A DNA stretch of 64,000 bases, taken from Streptomyces cupreus. GTDB lineage: Bacteria > Actinomycetota > Actinomycetes > Streptomycetales > Streptomycetaceae. The position numbers and the translations under genes are program-made. This document shows, in pieces, positions 8,016 through 16,596 of this stretch. The stretch is taken from NCBI RefSeq assembly GCF_014257025.1, contig NZ_JACMSF010000007.1, positions 1 to 64,000 of the forward strand, in the 5' to 3' direction. The notes beneath the pieces were generated by a model that saw only the letters and a program-made list of their open reading frames with translations, ran no database searches and had not been told where the DNA came from. Numbering within the stretch: the stretch's first letter is position 1; each line of letters begins with the position of its first letter.

Positions 8016-9143
8016 TCACAGCCAGCCGTTGCGCCGGAAGCCGCGGTACAGCGTCAGACACGCCACGGCTATCGCCCCTATGACCAGCGGATAGCCGAAC
8101 TTCCAGTGCAGCTCCGGCATGTGCTCGAAGTTCATGCCGTAGACCCCGCACACCATCGTCGGCACGGCGACCAGTGCGGCCCAGGCCGTGATCTTCCGCA
8201 TGTCCTCGTTCTGGGCGACCGTGACCTGCGCGAGGTGTGCCTGGAGGATCGAGTTGAGCAGTTCGTCGAAGGAGGCGATCTGCTCCTTGACCCGCAGCAG
8301 ATGATCGGTGACGTCGCGGAAGTACGCCTGTATCTCCGGGTCGACCACCCGTATCGGCCGGGTGGTGAGCTCCTCCAACGGTCGCGTGAGCGGTGCCACC
8401 GCCCGCTTCAGCTCCAGCAGTTCACGCTTGAGCTGGTAGATCCTGCCGGGGTCGACCCGGGCGCCCGCCTCCGCGAACACATCCGTCTCCACCTGGTCGA
8501 TGTCCGCCTGGACCGAGTCGGTGACGCTCAGATAGTCGTCGACCACATGGTCCGCGATGGCGTGCAGCACCGCGGCCGGGCCCTTGGCGAGCTGCTCGGG
8601 CTCGGACTCCAGCTCCTCGCGCAGCGGACCCAGCGAGCCGTGCCGCCCGTGCCGCACGGTGATCACGAAGTCGTGGCCGGTGAAGACCATGATCTCGCCG
8701 GTGTTCACCACCTCGCTGGTCGCCGTCAGCTCCTCGTGCTCGACGTAGCAGACCGTTTTGAACACCGCGAACAGCGTCTCGTCGTAGCGCTCCAGCTTCG
8801 GACGCTGATGGGCCTCGATCGCGTCCTCGACGGCCAGCGGATGCAGTTCGAAGAGCTCGGCGATGCCCGCGAACTCCTGATCCGTCGGCTCGTGCAGACC
8901 GAGCCAGACGAAACCGTCGCCGTGCTTGCGCACCCGCTCCACGATGTCGACCAGATCGCCGCTCGCGGGGACCCGCAGGCCCTCGCGATAGCTCACGCAG
9001 TTCACCACGGAGGAGCCCAGCGGGGAGCGAGCCGGATGGCTCAGGTCGACGCGGGGGCGCCGCCGGGCCAGCCGCGCCACCTTGCGCAGCCCGCCGACCC
9101 TGCCGAGGCTCGTGACCTTCCGCAGATTTCCTGCCATGGACAT
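8016..9143 (-). CDS. corA: Magnesium/cobalt transporter CorA
   Basis: 375 residues. A long cytoplasmic domain is followed by two membrane helices at the C-terminus. The family signature YGMNFEHMPEL is present at the end of the first helix, and the protein ends in a positively charged tail. CorA pentamers move magnesium (also cobalt and nickel) down the membrane potential. ATG 9143 has GGAG six bases upstream. The frame is open far upstream, but that extension has low-complexity shadow sequence. Monocistronic, convergent with the CBS gene. Confidence 0.92.
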   Translation of the reverse strand: MSMAGNLRKVTSLGRVGGLRKVARLARRRPRVDLSHPARSPLGSSVVNCVSYREGLRVPASGDLVDIVERVRKHGDGFVWLGLHEPTDQEFAGIAELFELHPLAVEDAIEAHQRPKLERYDETLFAVFKTVCYVEHEELTATSEVVNTGEIMVFTGHDFVITVRHGRHGSLGPLREELESEPEQLAKGPAAVLHAIADHVVDDYLSVTDSVQADIDQVETDVFAEAGARVDPGRIYQLKRELLELKRAVAPLTRPLEELTTRPIRVVDPEIQAYFRDVTDHLLRVKEQIASFDELLNSILQAHLAQVTVAQNEDMRKITAWAALVAVPTMVCGVYGMNFEHMPELHWKFGYPLVIGAIAVACLTLYRGFRRNGWL

Positions 9144-9364
9144 CTGGATCTCCTTGCGTGCCGTGCGTGGATCTCCTCGCGCCGCTCTTCTCGCGCTGGT
9201 CGAGCCAGTCTGCCAGTTCGGCGCGAGAGCCGGGTAAGCCTGTGGGAACAGCGCATTCCGCTTGGTTCCCGGCTGTGGACAAAGCCGATGCGGCCGGGTC
9301 GCGAACGGGGCCAGGGTGCGCGTCGACCACTCCGGACAAGACGGATAACTGGGATGATCGCGGC

Positions 9365-10159
9365 ATGACGCGATCCGACGGGTATCTCCTGGACAACCGG
9401 CAGAGCGAGGCGGGCGAACGCTTCGACGCCTTCGCCACTCTCTTCGATCCCACGACCTTCCGGCACTTCGAATCTTTCGGCATCGGGTCCGGCTGGCGCT
9501 GCTGGGAGGTCGGCGCCGGCGGCACCTCCGTGGTGTCGTGGCTGGCCAAGAAGGTAGGACCGACCGGGCGGGTGATGGCAACGGACATCGACACCTCGCG
9601 GGTCGCCGCGGCCGCCCGGCCGCCCGTCGAGGTGCGCGTCCACGACGTGGGAACCGAGGCGCCGCCCGGAGAGGGCTTCGATCTGGTGCATGCCCGGCTC
9701 GTCCTCGTTCATGTCCCGGACCGGGAAAGGGCGTTGCGGTCGATGGTCGCCGCCCTGCGGCCCGGCGGACGGCTGCTGGTCGAGGACGCCGATCCCGCCC
9801 TTCAGCCCCTGGTCTGCCCCGACGAGTACGGCCCCGACCAGCAGTTGGCGAACCGGCTGCGGCAGGGCTTCTGGAAGCTGCTCGCCGACCGTGGCGCCGA
9901 CCTCTCCTACGGGCGCAGGCTGCCGCGTCTGCTGCGGGAGGCCGGGCTTCAGCGGGTGCAGGCAGACGCCTGCTTCCCGATGACCTCACCCGCCTGCGAC
10001 GCCCTGGAGTCGGCCACGATCCGCCAGATCCGCGACCAGCTCGTCTCCGCGGGTCTCGCCACCGACGAGGAGGTCGACCGCCACCTCAGCAATGTCGCCT
10101 CGGGAGCCATGGACCTGGCAACAGCCCCGATGATCTCGGCGTGGGGGCGCAAGGCGTAA
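9365..10159 (+). CDS. Class I SAM-dependent methyltransferase
   Basis: 264 residues. SAM-binding motif I is WEVGAGGTSVVSWLA, followed by MATDID (acidic residue for the ribose) and LVHARLVLVHVPDRERAL. RPGGRLLVEDADP is the post-motif strand. The C-terminal half is helical and probably recognises the substrate, which I cannot name. The start is ATG 9365; no strong ribosome site is visible. The frame is open further upstream, but that region overlaps the corA promoter side and lacks family similarity. Confidence 0.8.
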   Translation: MTRSDGYLLDNRQSEAGERFDAFATLFDPTTFRHFESFGIGSGWRCWEVGAGGTSVVSWLAKKVGPTGRVMATDIDTSRVAAAARPPVEVRVHDVGTEAPPGEGFDLVHARLVLVHVPDRERALRSMVAALRPGGRLLVEDADPALQPLVCPDEYGPDQQLANRLRQGFWKLLADRGADLSYGRRLPRLLREAGLQRVQADACFPMTSPACDALESATIRQIRDQLVSAGLATDEEVDRHLSNVASGAMDLATAPMISAWGRKA

Positions 10160-10186
10160 GCGCGGAGGGGGAGTTGACCGAGTTCG

Positions 10187-11131
10187 TCAGTGCGGGTCGC
10201 AACCGGCCCGCACCGGTCCGTCCGCCCCCGGCGGCCTGCCGCCCACCCGTTCCACCGCCAGCGCCCCCGCCCGGCACCCCTCCCGCGCCGCCTCCTCCGG
10301 CTCGGCGCCCCGGAGCAGCGCGGCCAGGAACGCGCCGGTGAAGGCGTCGCCCGCCCCCGTGGTGTCCGTCGGGGTCGCCGGCGCCGCCGGCACCTGGGCG
10401 CACACCGTCCCGCCCCGAGCCACCAGCGCACCGGCCGCGCCCTGCTTGACGACCACCAGCGGCACCTGGCGACTCAACTTCGCCGCCGCGTCCGCCGCGT
10501 CGGGCAACCCCGTCAGCAGGCACGCCTCGTCACGGCTGGGCAGCAGCACGTCGACCCCTTCGACAAGCGCCAGGAAACGGTCCACGCCCAGCTCCACCAG
10601 GAACCCGGCCGAGGCAGGGTCCAGGCTCACCGGCACGCCACGCGTGCGTGCCGATTCAAGGGCCGCCGCCACCAGCGCGCGGCTCGGCACGGAGAACAGC
10701 AGATAGCCCGACAGATGCAGCCGGGCGACCCCGTCGAGCAGCGCGTCCGACCAGTCACCGGCGTCCAGCCGCAGCGAGGCGCCGCTGTCCGTCAGGAACG
10801 TCCGCTCGGCCGCCGCGCCGCTGTCCACCAGGCAGATCACCGTGCCGGTCGGCGCCCGCGGATCGACCACGAGACTCGGCCGTACCCCACAGGCGGCCAG
10901 CTCCCACTCGTGCCAGGCCGCAGCCTCCGCGCCCACCCGCCCGAGCAGCCGTACCTCCGCGTCCGAGCGGTACGCGGCCCAGCAGGCCACATTCGCGCCC
11001 GCGCCGCCCGGCACCGTACGGATCGCGGCGGCCGTGTCCGTGCCCGAGGCGAGCGGCCCCCGGTGCCGGGCGATCACGTCCGTGACGACATCGCCGACGA
11101 CCAGCAGGGCACCGTCCACCGCAGTCGTCAC
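10187..11131 (-). CDS. PfkB-family kinase, probable pseudouridine kinase
   Basis: 314 residues of the ribokinase/PfkB fold: GGAGANVACWAAYRSDAEVRL near residue 40 and the catalytic signature DTTGAGDAFTGAFLAALL near residue 255, whose aspartate is the base. The GTG start at 11131 overlaps the psuG stop codon (GTGA), implying translational coupling. PsuK phosphorylates pseudouridine and PsuG cleaves the phosphate to uracil and ribose 5-phosphate; this pairing is the basis for the assignment, as the family alone does not fix the substrate. Confidence 0.75.
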   Translation of the reverse strand: MTTAVDGALLVVGDVVTDVIARHRGPLASGTDTAAAIRTVPGGAGANVACWAAYRSDAEVRLLGRVGAEAAAWHEWELAACGVRPSLVVDPRAPTGTVICLVDSGAAAERTFLTDSGASLRLDAGDWSDALLDGVARLHLSGYLLFSVPSRALVAAALESARTRGVPVSLDPASAGFLVELGVDRFLALVEGVDVLLPSRDEACLLTGLPDAADAAAKLSRQVPLVVVKQGAAGALVARGGTVCAQVPAAPATPTDTTGAGDAFTGAFLAALLRGAEPEEAAREGCRAGALAVERVGGRPPGADGPVRAGCDPH

Positions 11132-12036
11132 GCCCGGGCCCAGGCCGCCGCGATCCGCGCCGCCAGCCGTACGTTGCCGCGCACCGCCGCCAGATTGGCG
11201 CTGAGCGAGGCCCCGTCGGTGTGCCGCACCAGGTAGTCGAGCAGGAACGGGGTGACCGCCTGACCGGTGACACCCTCCTCCTCGCACGCGTGCAGCGCGT
11301 CGGCGAGCACACGCGCGTGCAGCCCGGGATCGAGCTGCTCGGACTCGGGTACGGGATTGGCGACGATCAGCGCCGACTCGGGGCCGTCCAGCCCGTCCTG
11401 GGCCCGCATCACCTCCGCCACCTCCGCGGGCGAGCGGAGCGTCCAGTCCACCGGGTGACCGGAGTCCGACAGATAGAAGCCGGGGAAGCGGTCCGTGTCG
11501 TACCCGGCCACCGCGACACCCAGCGTCTCCAGCCGCTGGAGCGTCGCCGGCACGTCCAGGATCGACTTCACGCCCGCGCAGACCACCGTGATCCGGGTGC
11601 GCGCCAGCAGGCCCAGATCGGCCGACTCGTCCTGCGTCACCGTCCACTCCCGGTGCACCCCGCCGAGCCCGCCCGTCGCGAACACCCGTACGCCCGCCAG
11701 GGCCGCCAGCAGGGCCGTCGCCGACACCGTGGTCGCCCCGCTCGCCCCTACCGCCACCGCGAGCGGCAGATCACGGTGGCCCAGCTTGCGGATCCCGTCC
11801 TCGTTGGCGACCCGCTCCAACTGCTCCTTGTCCAGGCCCACATGGGGCCGCCCGTCCAGCACGGCGATCGTCGCGGGAACGGCGCCCTCCCGCCGTACGA
11901 CGTCCTCCAGCTCCAGGGCCACCTGGAGGTTGCGCGGGCGCGGCAGCCCGTGCGCGATGATCGTGGACTCCAGGGCCACCACGGGTCGACGCGCGTCGAT
12001 CGCGTCCCGCACCTCTTCCGACACCACCAGCACCAC
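11128..12036 (-). CDS. psuG: Pseudouridine-5'-phosphate glycosidase
   Basis: 302 residues, close to the usual length. PVVALESTIIAHGLPRPRNL near the start, the active-site region VFATGGLGGVHRE with DESADL, and VCAGVKSILD (catalytic lysine) are characteristic. It splits pseudouridine 5'-phosphate reversibly into uracil and ribose 5-phosphate. GTG 12036 is preferred: GGAGG lies seven bases upstream, and an ATG further up (12069) adds a non-conserved arginine-rich stretch. It is first in a two-gene operon with the PfkB kinase. Confidence 0.9.
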   Translation of the reverse strand: MVLVVSEEVRDAIDARRPVVALESTIIAHGLPRPRNLQVALELEDVVRREGAVPATIAVLDGRPHVGLDKEQLERVANEDGIRKLGHRDLPLAVAVGASGATTVSATALLAALAGVRVFATGGLGGVHREWTVTQDESADLGLLARTRITVVCAGVKSILDVPATLQRLETLGVAVAGYDTDRFPGFYLSDSGHPVDWTLRSPAEVAEVMRAQDGLDGPESALIVANPVPESEQLDPGLHARVLADALHACEEEGVTGQAVTPFLLDYLVRHTDGASLSANLAAVRGNVRLAARIAAAWARA

Positions 12037-12136
12037 GCGCCTGCCTCCTGTACGTCGGTCCTGACTCATCCCTGGCGAGCCCGGCGCCCGGTCAAACCAC
12101 TTGCGGCCTGTGGGGGACGACACCAGCCTGGGACGT

Positions 12137-12565
12137 ATGAGCGACCACACCGCACGAATCGACCATGTCGTCCTCTGGGTGAGCGACCCGATCGGGTCGG
12201 CCGAGTTCTACGAGAGGATCCTCGGCACGCAGCCCGTGCGGCTCGCCGAGTTCGCCGCGGGGCAAGTGTCGTTTCCCTCGGTGCGCCTCAATGAGGACAC
12301 CATCATCGACCTTATGCCGCAGACCATGGCGGAACACATGAAGATGCTCCCGGGCGCCGACAAGAGCGCGGGACACCCGGTCAACCACGTGTGCGTCGCC
12401 CTGCCGGCGGACGCCTTCGACGCCCTCCTCGCCCGCCTCGTGGAAGGCGAGGTGCCCATCTCGGAGATCTCCCACGACTCCTTCGGCGCCCGCGGCCCGG
12501 CCAAGCGCAGCTTCTACTTCCGCGACCCGGACGGGAACGTCTTCGAGGCGCGGCACTACGACTAG
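12137..12565 (+). CDS. VOC (glyoxalase-fold) protein
   Basis: 142 residues with paired beta-alpha-beta-beta-beta modules: IDHVVLWVSDPIGSAEFYER at the start and HPVNHVCVALP in the second half, ending FYFRDPDGNVFEARHYD. Histidine and glutamate at the usual metal positions are present. Members include glyoxalases, dioxygenases and resistance proteins; the substrate is unknown. ATG 12137. A strong terminator follows. Confidence 0.8.
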   Translation: MSDHTARIDHVVLWVSDPIGSAEFYERILGTQPVRLAEFAAGQVSFPSVRLNEDTIIDLMPQTMAEHMKMLPGADKSAGHPVNHVCVALPADAFDALLARLVEGEVPISEISHDSFGARGPAKRSFYFRDPDGNVFEARHYD

Positions 12566-12608
12566 GGCCTGTTGGGAAAGTGCTGGTCACAGCCACTAGA
12601 CGGCGCAC

Positions 12609-12636
12609 GGGGTGCCCACGCGCGCGTGGGCACCCC
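12609..12636. terminator. Bidirectional terminator, 28-base perfect palindrome
   Basis: A perfect palindrome centred at 12622/12623 with arms starting GGGGTGCCCACGCG, between convergent genes. Its core (12617-12628) is another copy of CACGCGCGCGTG. Confidence 0.75.
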
Positions 12637-12646
12637 GCTCGGTGCC

Positions 12647-13831
12647 TCACACGGGCCGTACGCGGTCCAGCGCCCCGTGCGGATTGAGCACGTACTTGCG
12701 GCTGGCGCCCTGGTCGAACTCGGCGTAGCCGCGTGGTGCCTCGTCCAGACCGATGACGGTCGCGCCCACCGCCTTGGCGATGTGCACCCGCTCGTGCAGG
12801 ATCGCCATCATCAGACTCCGGTGGTACGTCATCACCGGGCACTGTCCGGTGGTGAATCGGTGGCTCTTGGCCCAGCCGAGGCCGAGGCGCACCTTCGGCG
12901 TCCCGGACTTCGCGTCCTCGTCGACCCCGCCGGGGTCGTCCGTGACATAGAGCCCGGGGATGCCCAGGGCGCCGCCCGCGCGCGTGATGCCCATCAGCGA
13001 GTTCAGGACCGTCGCGGGGGCCTCCGGGGCGTCGGGGCCGTGAGCCCGCGCTTCAAAGCCGACCGCGTCGACCGCGGCGTCCACCTCGGGTTCGCCGAGG
13101 ATCTCGGCGATCTGCTCGTCCACGCCGCCGCGCGAGACATCGACGGTCGCGCAGCCGAAGCTCCGCGCCTGGGCCAGGCGTTCGGCGTTGAGGTCGCCGA
13201 CGATGACGACTGCGGCGCCCAGCAGCTGCGCGGACGCGGCCGCCGCGAGACCGACCGGACCGGCCCCGGCGACGTACACCGTGGAGCCGACACCGGCGCC
13301 GGAGCTGACCACGCCGTGGAAGCCGGTCGGGAAGATGTCCGACAGCATGGTCAGATCGAGCAGCTTCTCCCGGGCCTGGTCCCGGTCGGGGAACCGCAGC
13401 AGATTGAAGTCCGCGTACGGGACCATGACGTACTCGGCCTGGCCGCCGACCCAGCCACCCATGTCGACATAGCCATAAGCCGCCCCGGGGCGGGCCGGGT
13501 TGACGTTCAGACAGATCCCGGTCTTGCGCTCCTTGCAGTTGCGGCACCGTCCGCAGGCGATGTTGAACGGTACGGAGACGATGTCGCCGACGTCGATCGT
13601 CTCGACGTCCGGACCCCGCTCGACGACCTCTCCGGTGATCTCGTGTCCGAGAACCAGCCCCTCCGGCGCGGTCGTCCGCCCGCGCACCATGTGCTGGTCG
13701 CTTCCACAGATGTTGCTGGCGAGCACCTTGAGGATGACTCCGTGCCGGCGCTTGCGGCCGACGTTGTCGGGAGCCACTCCCGGCCCGTCCTGGAGTTCGA
13801 GCGTCGGATAGTCGATGGTCCTGACCTCCAC
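12647..13831 (-). CDS. fdhA: Glutathione-independent formaldehyde dehydrogenase
   Basis: 394 residues from the first usual start codon, GTG 13831. Zinc-dependent medium-chain dehydrogenase: catalytic zinc region NICGSDQHMVRGRTTA and GHEITGEVVERG, structural zinc cysteines CGRCRNCKERKTGIC, NAD-binding VAGAGPVGLAAAASAQLLGA, and AVDAVGFEARAHG typical of the Pseudomonas-type enzyme. It oxidises formaldehyde to formate with NAD. Homology continues upstream of GTG 13831: the same frame encodes ANRAVAYLKPGA, matching the conserved first strand, but no ATG, GTG or TTG is available before a stop near 13910. The true start may be the ATC near 13873 or lost (see findings). Confidence 0.88.
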   Translation of the reverse strand: MEVRTIDYPTLELQDGPGVAPDNVGRKRRHGVILKVLASNICGSDQHMVRGRTTAPEGLVLGHEITGEVVERGPDVETIDVGDIVSVPFNIACGRCRNCKERKTGICLNVNPARPGAAYGYVDMGGWVGGQAEYVMVPYADFNLLRFPDRDQAREKLLDLTMLSDIFPTGFHGVVSSGAGVGSTVYVAGAGPVGLAAAASAQLLGAAVVIVGDLNAERLAQARSFGCATVDVSRGGVDEQIAEILGEPEVDAAVDAVGFEARAHGPDAPEAPATVLNSLMGITRAGGALGIPGLYVTDDPGGVDEDAKSGTPKVRLGLGWAKSHRFTTGQCPVMTYHRSLMMAILHERVHIAKAVGATVIGLDEAPRGYAEFDQGASRKYVLNPHGALDRVRPV

Positions 13832-13912
13832 CGCGCCCGGCTTGAGATACGCGACTGCCCTGTTCGCAGGAGGGATCCGGCCAGCCGTCGCGCAGGGGCG
13901 GCGTCCGACGGC

Positions 13913-14467
13913 TCAGAACAGCGGCTCGGGCAGCACACCTTCCAGGGCGAGCAGCTTCCGCTTGGTCTCCAGACCGCCCCCGAAACCACCGATCCCGCCG
14001 TCGCTCTCCACGACCCGGTGACAGGGCACGACCACGGGCAGCGGATTGGCGCCCATCGCCATGCCGACCGCCTGGGCGGCGCCCGGCTGGCCCACCCGCC
14101 CGGCCAGGGCGCCGTAGCCGACGACCGAGCCGAACGGCACACCCGAGGCCAGCTCGCGCAGCACCTGCCGGTTGAAGCCCGATATCAGGGACCAGTCCAG
14201 CGGCAGCTCGAAGTCGTGCCGCTCGCCCGCGAAGTAGGCCTTCAGCTGGCGTATCGCCTCGGCGAGCACAGGGGAGTCCGGCGCCTCGACCAGCTCGCCG
14301 CCGAGCCGCGACGCGAGCCGGTCCAGGGCCTTGTCGCGTACCGCGCCGGTGGCGTGGAAGACGACGTTGACCAGGCCCTCGCGGGTCGCGGCCAGCAGCA
14401 GCGGACCGATGTCGGTGCCGACGACGGTCCAGGCGACCCGCTGCTCGTTGTGCCCATGGCTGTCCAT
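13913..14467 (-). CDS. ogt: Methylated-DNA-protein-cysteine methyltransferase
   Basis: 184 residues. The suicide active site PCHRVV is near residue 150, preceded by GMAMGANPLPVVV and followed by GIGGFGGGLETKRKLLALEG. The helix-turn-helix region SGFNRQVLRELASGVPFGSV is complete. It removes methyl groups from O6-methylguanine by transfer to its own cysteine. ATG 14467 is used, with GGGACG just upstream. A damage-type promoter ends seven bases before the start, so it is probably induced by DNA damage. It precedes fdhA by 81 bases, so read-through is possible. Confidence 0.92.
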   Translation of the reverse strand: MDSHGHNEQRVAWTVVGTDIGPLLLAATREGLVNVVFHATGAVRDKALDRLASRLGGELVEAPDSPVLAEAIRQLKAYFAGERHDFELPLDWSLISGFNRQVLRELASGVPFGSVVGYGALAGRVGQPGAAQAVGMAMGANPLPVVVPCHRVVESDGGIGGFGGGLETKRKLLALEGVLPEPLF

Positions 14468-14474
14468 GCGTCCC

Positions 14475-14497
14475 ACCGTACGGCCCGGCACTGACAA
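14475..14497 (-). promoter_or_regulatory. RecA-NDp/PafBC-type damage promoter of ogt
   Basis: On the minus strand TTGTCAGTG (14497-14489), eight bases, TACGGT (14480-14475). This fits the actinobacterial LexA-independent damage promoter tTGTCRgtg-N8-TAnnnT exactly. The -10 box ends seven bases before the ATG. Confidence 0.8.
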
Positions 14498-14503
14498 CGC
14501 CCG

Positions 14504-14529
14504 GGGAGCCGGCGCCGGACCGGCTTCCC
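14504..14529 (-). terminator. Hairpin after the glycerophosphodiesterase gene
   Basis: GGGAGCCGG pairs with CCGGCTTCCC with one bulged base and a seven-base loop, directly after the stop of the minus-strand gene. Confidence 0.5.
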
Positions 14530-14539
14530 GGACCCGGCG

Positions 14540-15412
14540 TCAGCGCCCGCGCACCGCGTCCCGCACCACGTCGGGCTTGTTGGTGATGATGCCGTCGACG
14601 CCGTACCCGGCCACCCGCCGGGCGTTCGCCGCGTCGTCGACGGTCCAGGTGAAGACCTCCAGCGGCTTGCCGTGCGGTCCGGTGAAGGCGTGTACGGCGG
14701 CGACGTAGCCCGTGGAGATCGAGCCGTACGAGGGGTTGATCTGGTCGGTGAAGCCGGCCAGCCCGGGCAGGTCCGCCACGGCCGGAGTGCCGAGGAAACC
14801 GGTCTTCACGGCCGGCTTGAGATCATGGACGGTCCGCACGCTGTCCGCGCTGAAGCTCTGCACGATCAGCCGGCCCAGGTGGCTCCGGTCGAGCCAGCCC
14901 TCGTTGCCGAGCACCTTCAGGGTCTGCCGCTCGATACCCGGGTACAGGCCGGGGTTCTTGATCTCCAGGAGCAGCCTCTGGCGGTGCCGCTCGACGCGGT
15001 CCATGTACCGCTCCAGTGTCGGCACGCGCGCGCCCGCGTACGCGGGGCCGAACCAGCTTCCGGCGTCCAGGCGGGCGATCTCGGCGGCCGTGAAGTCCTT
15101 CACCTTCCAGGGCGCCCGGCCGGGGAAGACCTCCTCGACGTCGGTCGTTCGCCTCAGGTTGTCGTCGTGGATGACGACCAGCTCGCCGTCCTTGGTGCGC
15201 TGGACGTCGTTCTCGACCCACTTGATGCCGAGCTCCGCCGCCTTGTCGACGGCCGCGAGGGTGTTCTCGGGCGCGTAGGCCGAGGCGCCGCGGTGGGCGA
15301 GGACCGTCGGTGGTGTCCCGGTGGCGTCCGCCCGGACCTCGGAGGACGGCAGCAGGAAGGCGGCTGTTCCCAGGAGCGCGGTGGTCATGGCGGCAACTGC
15401 GCGCGCGTGCAT
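14540..15412 (-). CDS. Secreted glycerophosphodiester phosphodiesterase
   Basis: 290 residues. An N-terminal signal peptide (residues 1-28, hydrophobic core TTALLGTAAFLL, cleavage around VRADA) has no lipobox cysteine. The GDPD domain starts LAHRGASAYAPENTLAAVDKA; catalytic residues include HRG, the E/D pair in WVENDVQRTKDGELVVIHDD and EIKNP. It hydrolyses glycerophosphodiesters to glycerol 3-phosphate and an alcohol outside the cell, a phosphate and carbon scavenging role. ATG 15412 follows GAAGGAG by five bases. Confidence 0.9.
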   Translation of the reverse strand: MHARAVAAMTTALLGTAAFLLPSSEVRADATGTPPTVLAHRGASAYAPENTLAAVDKAAELGIKWVENDVQRTKDGELVVIHDDNLRRTTDVEEVFPGRAPWKVKDFTAAEIARLDAGSWFGPAYAGARVPTLERYMDRVERHRQRLLLEIKNPGLYPGIERQTLKVLGNEGWLDRSHLGRLIVQSFSADSVRTVHDLKPAVKTGFLGTPAVADLPGLAGFTDQINPSYGSISTGYVAAVHAFTGPHGKPLEVFTWTVDDAANARRVAGYGVDGIITNKPDVVRDAVRGR

Positions 15413-15561
15413 GCGTACTCCTTCTGACGGGCATCACGGACAGCATCACTGTGACAGCAGAGCGTCAACGATAGGGGGTTGCGGAATGGCCATGGATTGA
15501 ATGGGGATGCCCAAGTCCGTTCACCGCTGCCGCACAACTGGGGCAGGGCCGTGTTTCTTTG

Positions 15562-15630
15562 CCGGAAAATCGTTCGACCATTCCGGTGGGAGTCATACTC
15601 TCTGCACTCGACCTGACCGCCCGGGCGGTC
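15562..15630. promoter_or_regulatory. Inverted repeats upstream of the MHYT gene
   Basis: The 278-base gap before the MHYT gene holds CCGGAA (15562-15567) with TTCCGG (15581-15586), and a perfect 16-base palindrome GACCGCCCGGGCGGTC at 15615-15630. Either could be an operator; no clear promoter boxes were assigned. Confidence 0.35.
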
Positions 15631-15690
15631 CTGGGAGGGGGCGCATATCAGCACATTCCGGGACGCAAGAGGGCGGAAGGACAGCCGCGC

Positions 15691-16557
15691 ATGCAGGGCA
15701 CGGTCGACGGATTCAGCTACGGCCTCGTCACACCGCTGGTGGCCTACCTCATGGCCTGCCTCGGCGGCGCCCTCGGCCTGCGCTGCACCACCAGAGCGAT
15801 GCTCGTCACCCGCTCCTGGCGCCCCGGCTGGCTCGTCCTCGGCTCGGCGGCCATCGGTTCCGGCATATGGACCATGCACTTCGTCGCGATGATGGGGTTC
15901 ACGGTCGAGGAGACCCCGATCCACTACGACAAACCGATGACGTTCGCGAGCCTCGCCGTCGCCATCGTCATGGTCGGCACCGGGATCTTCATCGTCGGCT
16001 ACAAGGGCGCGCGCGGCACCGCCCTGTTCACCGGCGGCACGATCACCGGACTCGGCATTGCCTCCATGCACTACCTCGGCATGGCGGGCCTCCAGCTCAA
16101 CGGCAAGCTGGAGTACAACACCCTCACCGTCGCCGCCTCCGTCGCCATAGCCATGGCCGCGGCCACCGCCGCCCTGTGGGCCGCCGGACAGGTCAGGGGC
16201 TTCCTGTGGAGCGTGGGCGCCAGCCTCGTCATGGGGCTCGCCGTCAGCGGGATGCACTACACCGGCATGGCTGCCCTCAGCGTCCATCTGCACGGCGCCC
16301 AGGACCCCCCGACGGGCGACTCGCCCGCGGCCCTGCTCGCGCCCCTGATGATCGGTCCGCTCGCCTTCCTGCTGCTGGCCGGGGTCGTCGTGATGCTCGA
16401 CCCGCTGATGGTCATGGGCAAGCCCGAGCCGGCCCCCGTCGACAACAAGCCCGGCATCCCCGCCCACAGCGCCGCCGCCCACACCGACCGCCGCCCCCAG
16501 CTCCGCGCCCGCCGCAACCTCGGCGAACGCCGCTCCCGCACCCCGCAGAAACGGTGA
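15691..16557 (+). CDS. MHYT-domain membrane sensor protein
   Basis: 288 residues with about seven hydrophobic segments. Three MHYT-type motifs are visible: TMHFVAMMG, SMHYLGMAG and GMHYTGMAA, proposed to bind a metal such as copper and sense a diatomic gas. The C-terminal tail is short, basic and proline-rich, with no GGDEF, kinase or DNA-binding output domain, so it would need a partner. ATG 15691 is chosen because GGAAGGA lies about ten bases upstream; the longer frame from 15559 lacks a ribosome site. Confidence 0.85.
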   Translation: MQGTVDGFSYGLVTPLVAYLMACLGGALGLRCTTRAMLVTRSWRPGWLVLGSAAIGSGIWTMHFVAMMGFTVEETPIHYDKPMTFASLAVAIVMVGTGIFIVGYKGARGTALFTGGTITGLGIASMHYLGMAGLQLNGKLEYNTLTVAASVAIAMAAATAALWAAGQVRGFLWSVGASLVMGLAVSGMHYTGMAALSVHLHGAQDPPTGDSPAALLAPLMIGPLAFLLLAGVVVMLDPLMVMGKPEPAPVDNKPGIPAHSAAAHTDRRPQLRARRNLGERRSRTPQKR

Positions 16558-16567
16558 CCGGTCCGCG

Positions 16568-16590
16568 TTGTCAGTGGGTGGCCGTACGGT
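16568..16590 (+). promoter_or_regulatory. RecA-NDp/PafBC-type damage promoter of uvrB
   Basis: TTGTCAGTG at 16568-16576, eight bases, TACGGT at 16585-16590. ATG follows six bases later with no ribosome site, so the transcript is probably leaderless. Confidence 0.85.
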
Positions 16591-16596
16591 GGATCC

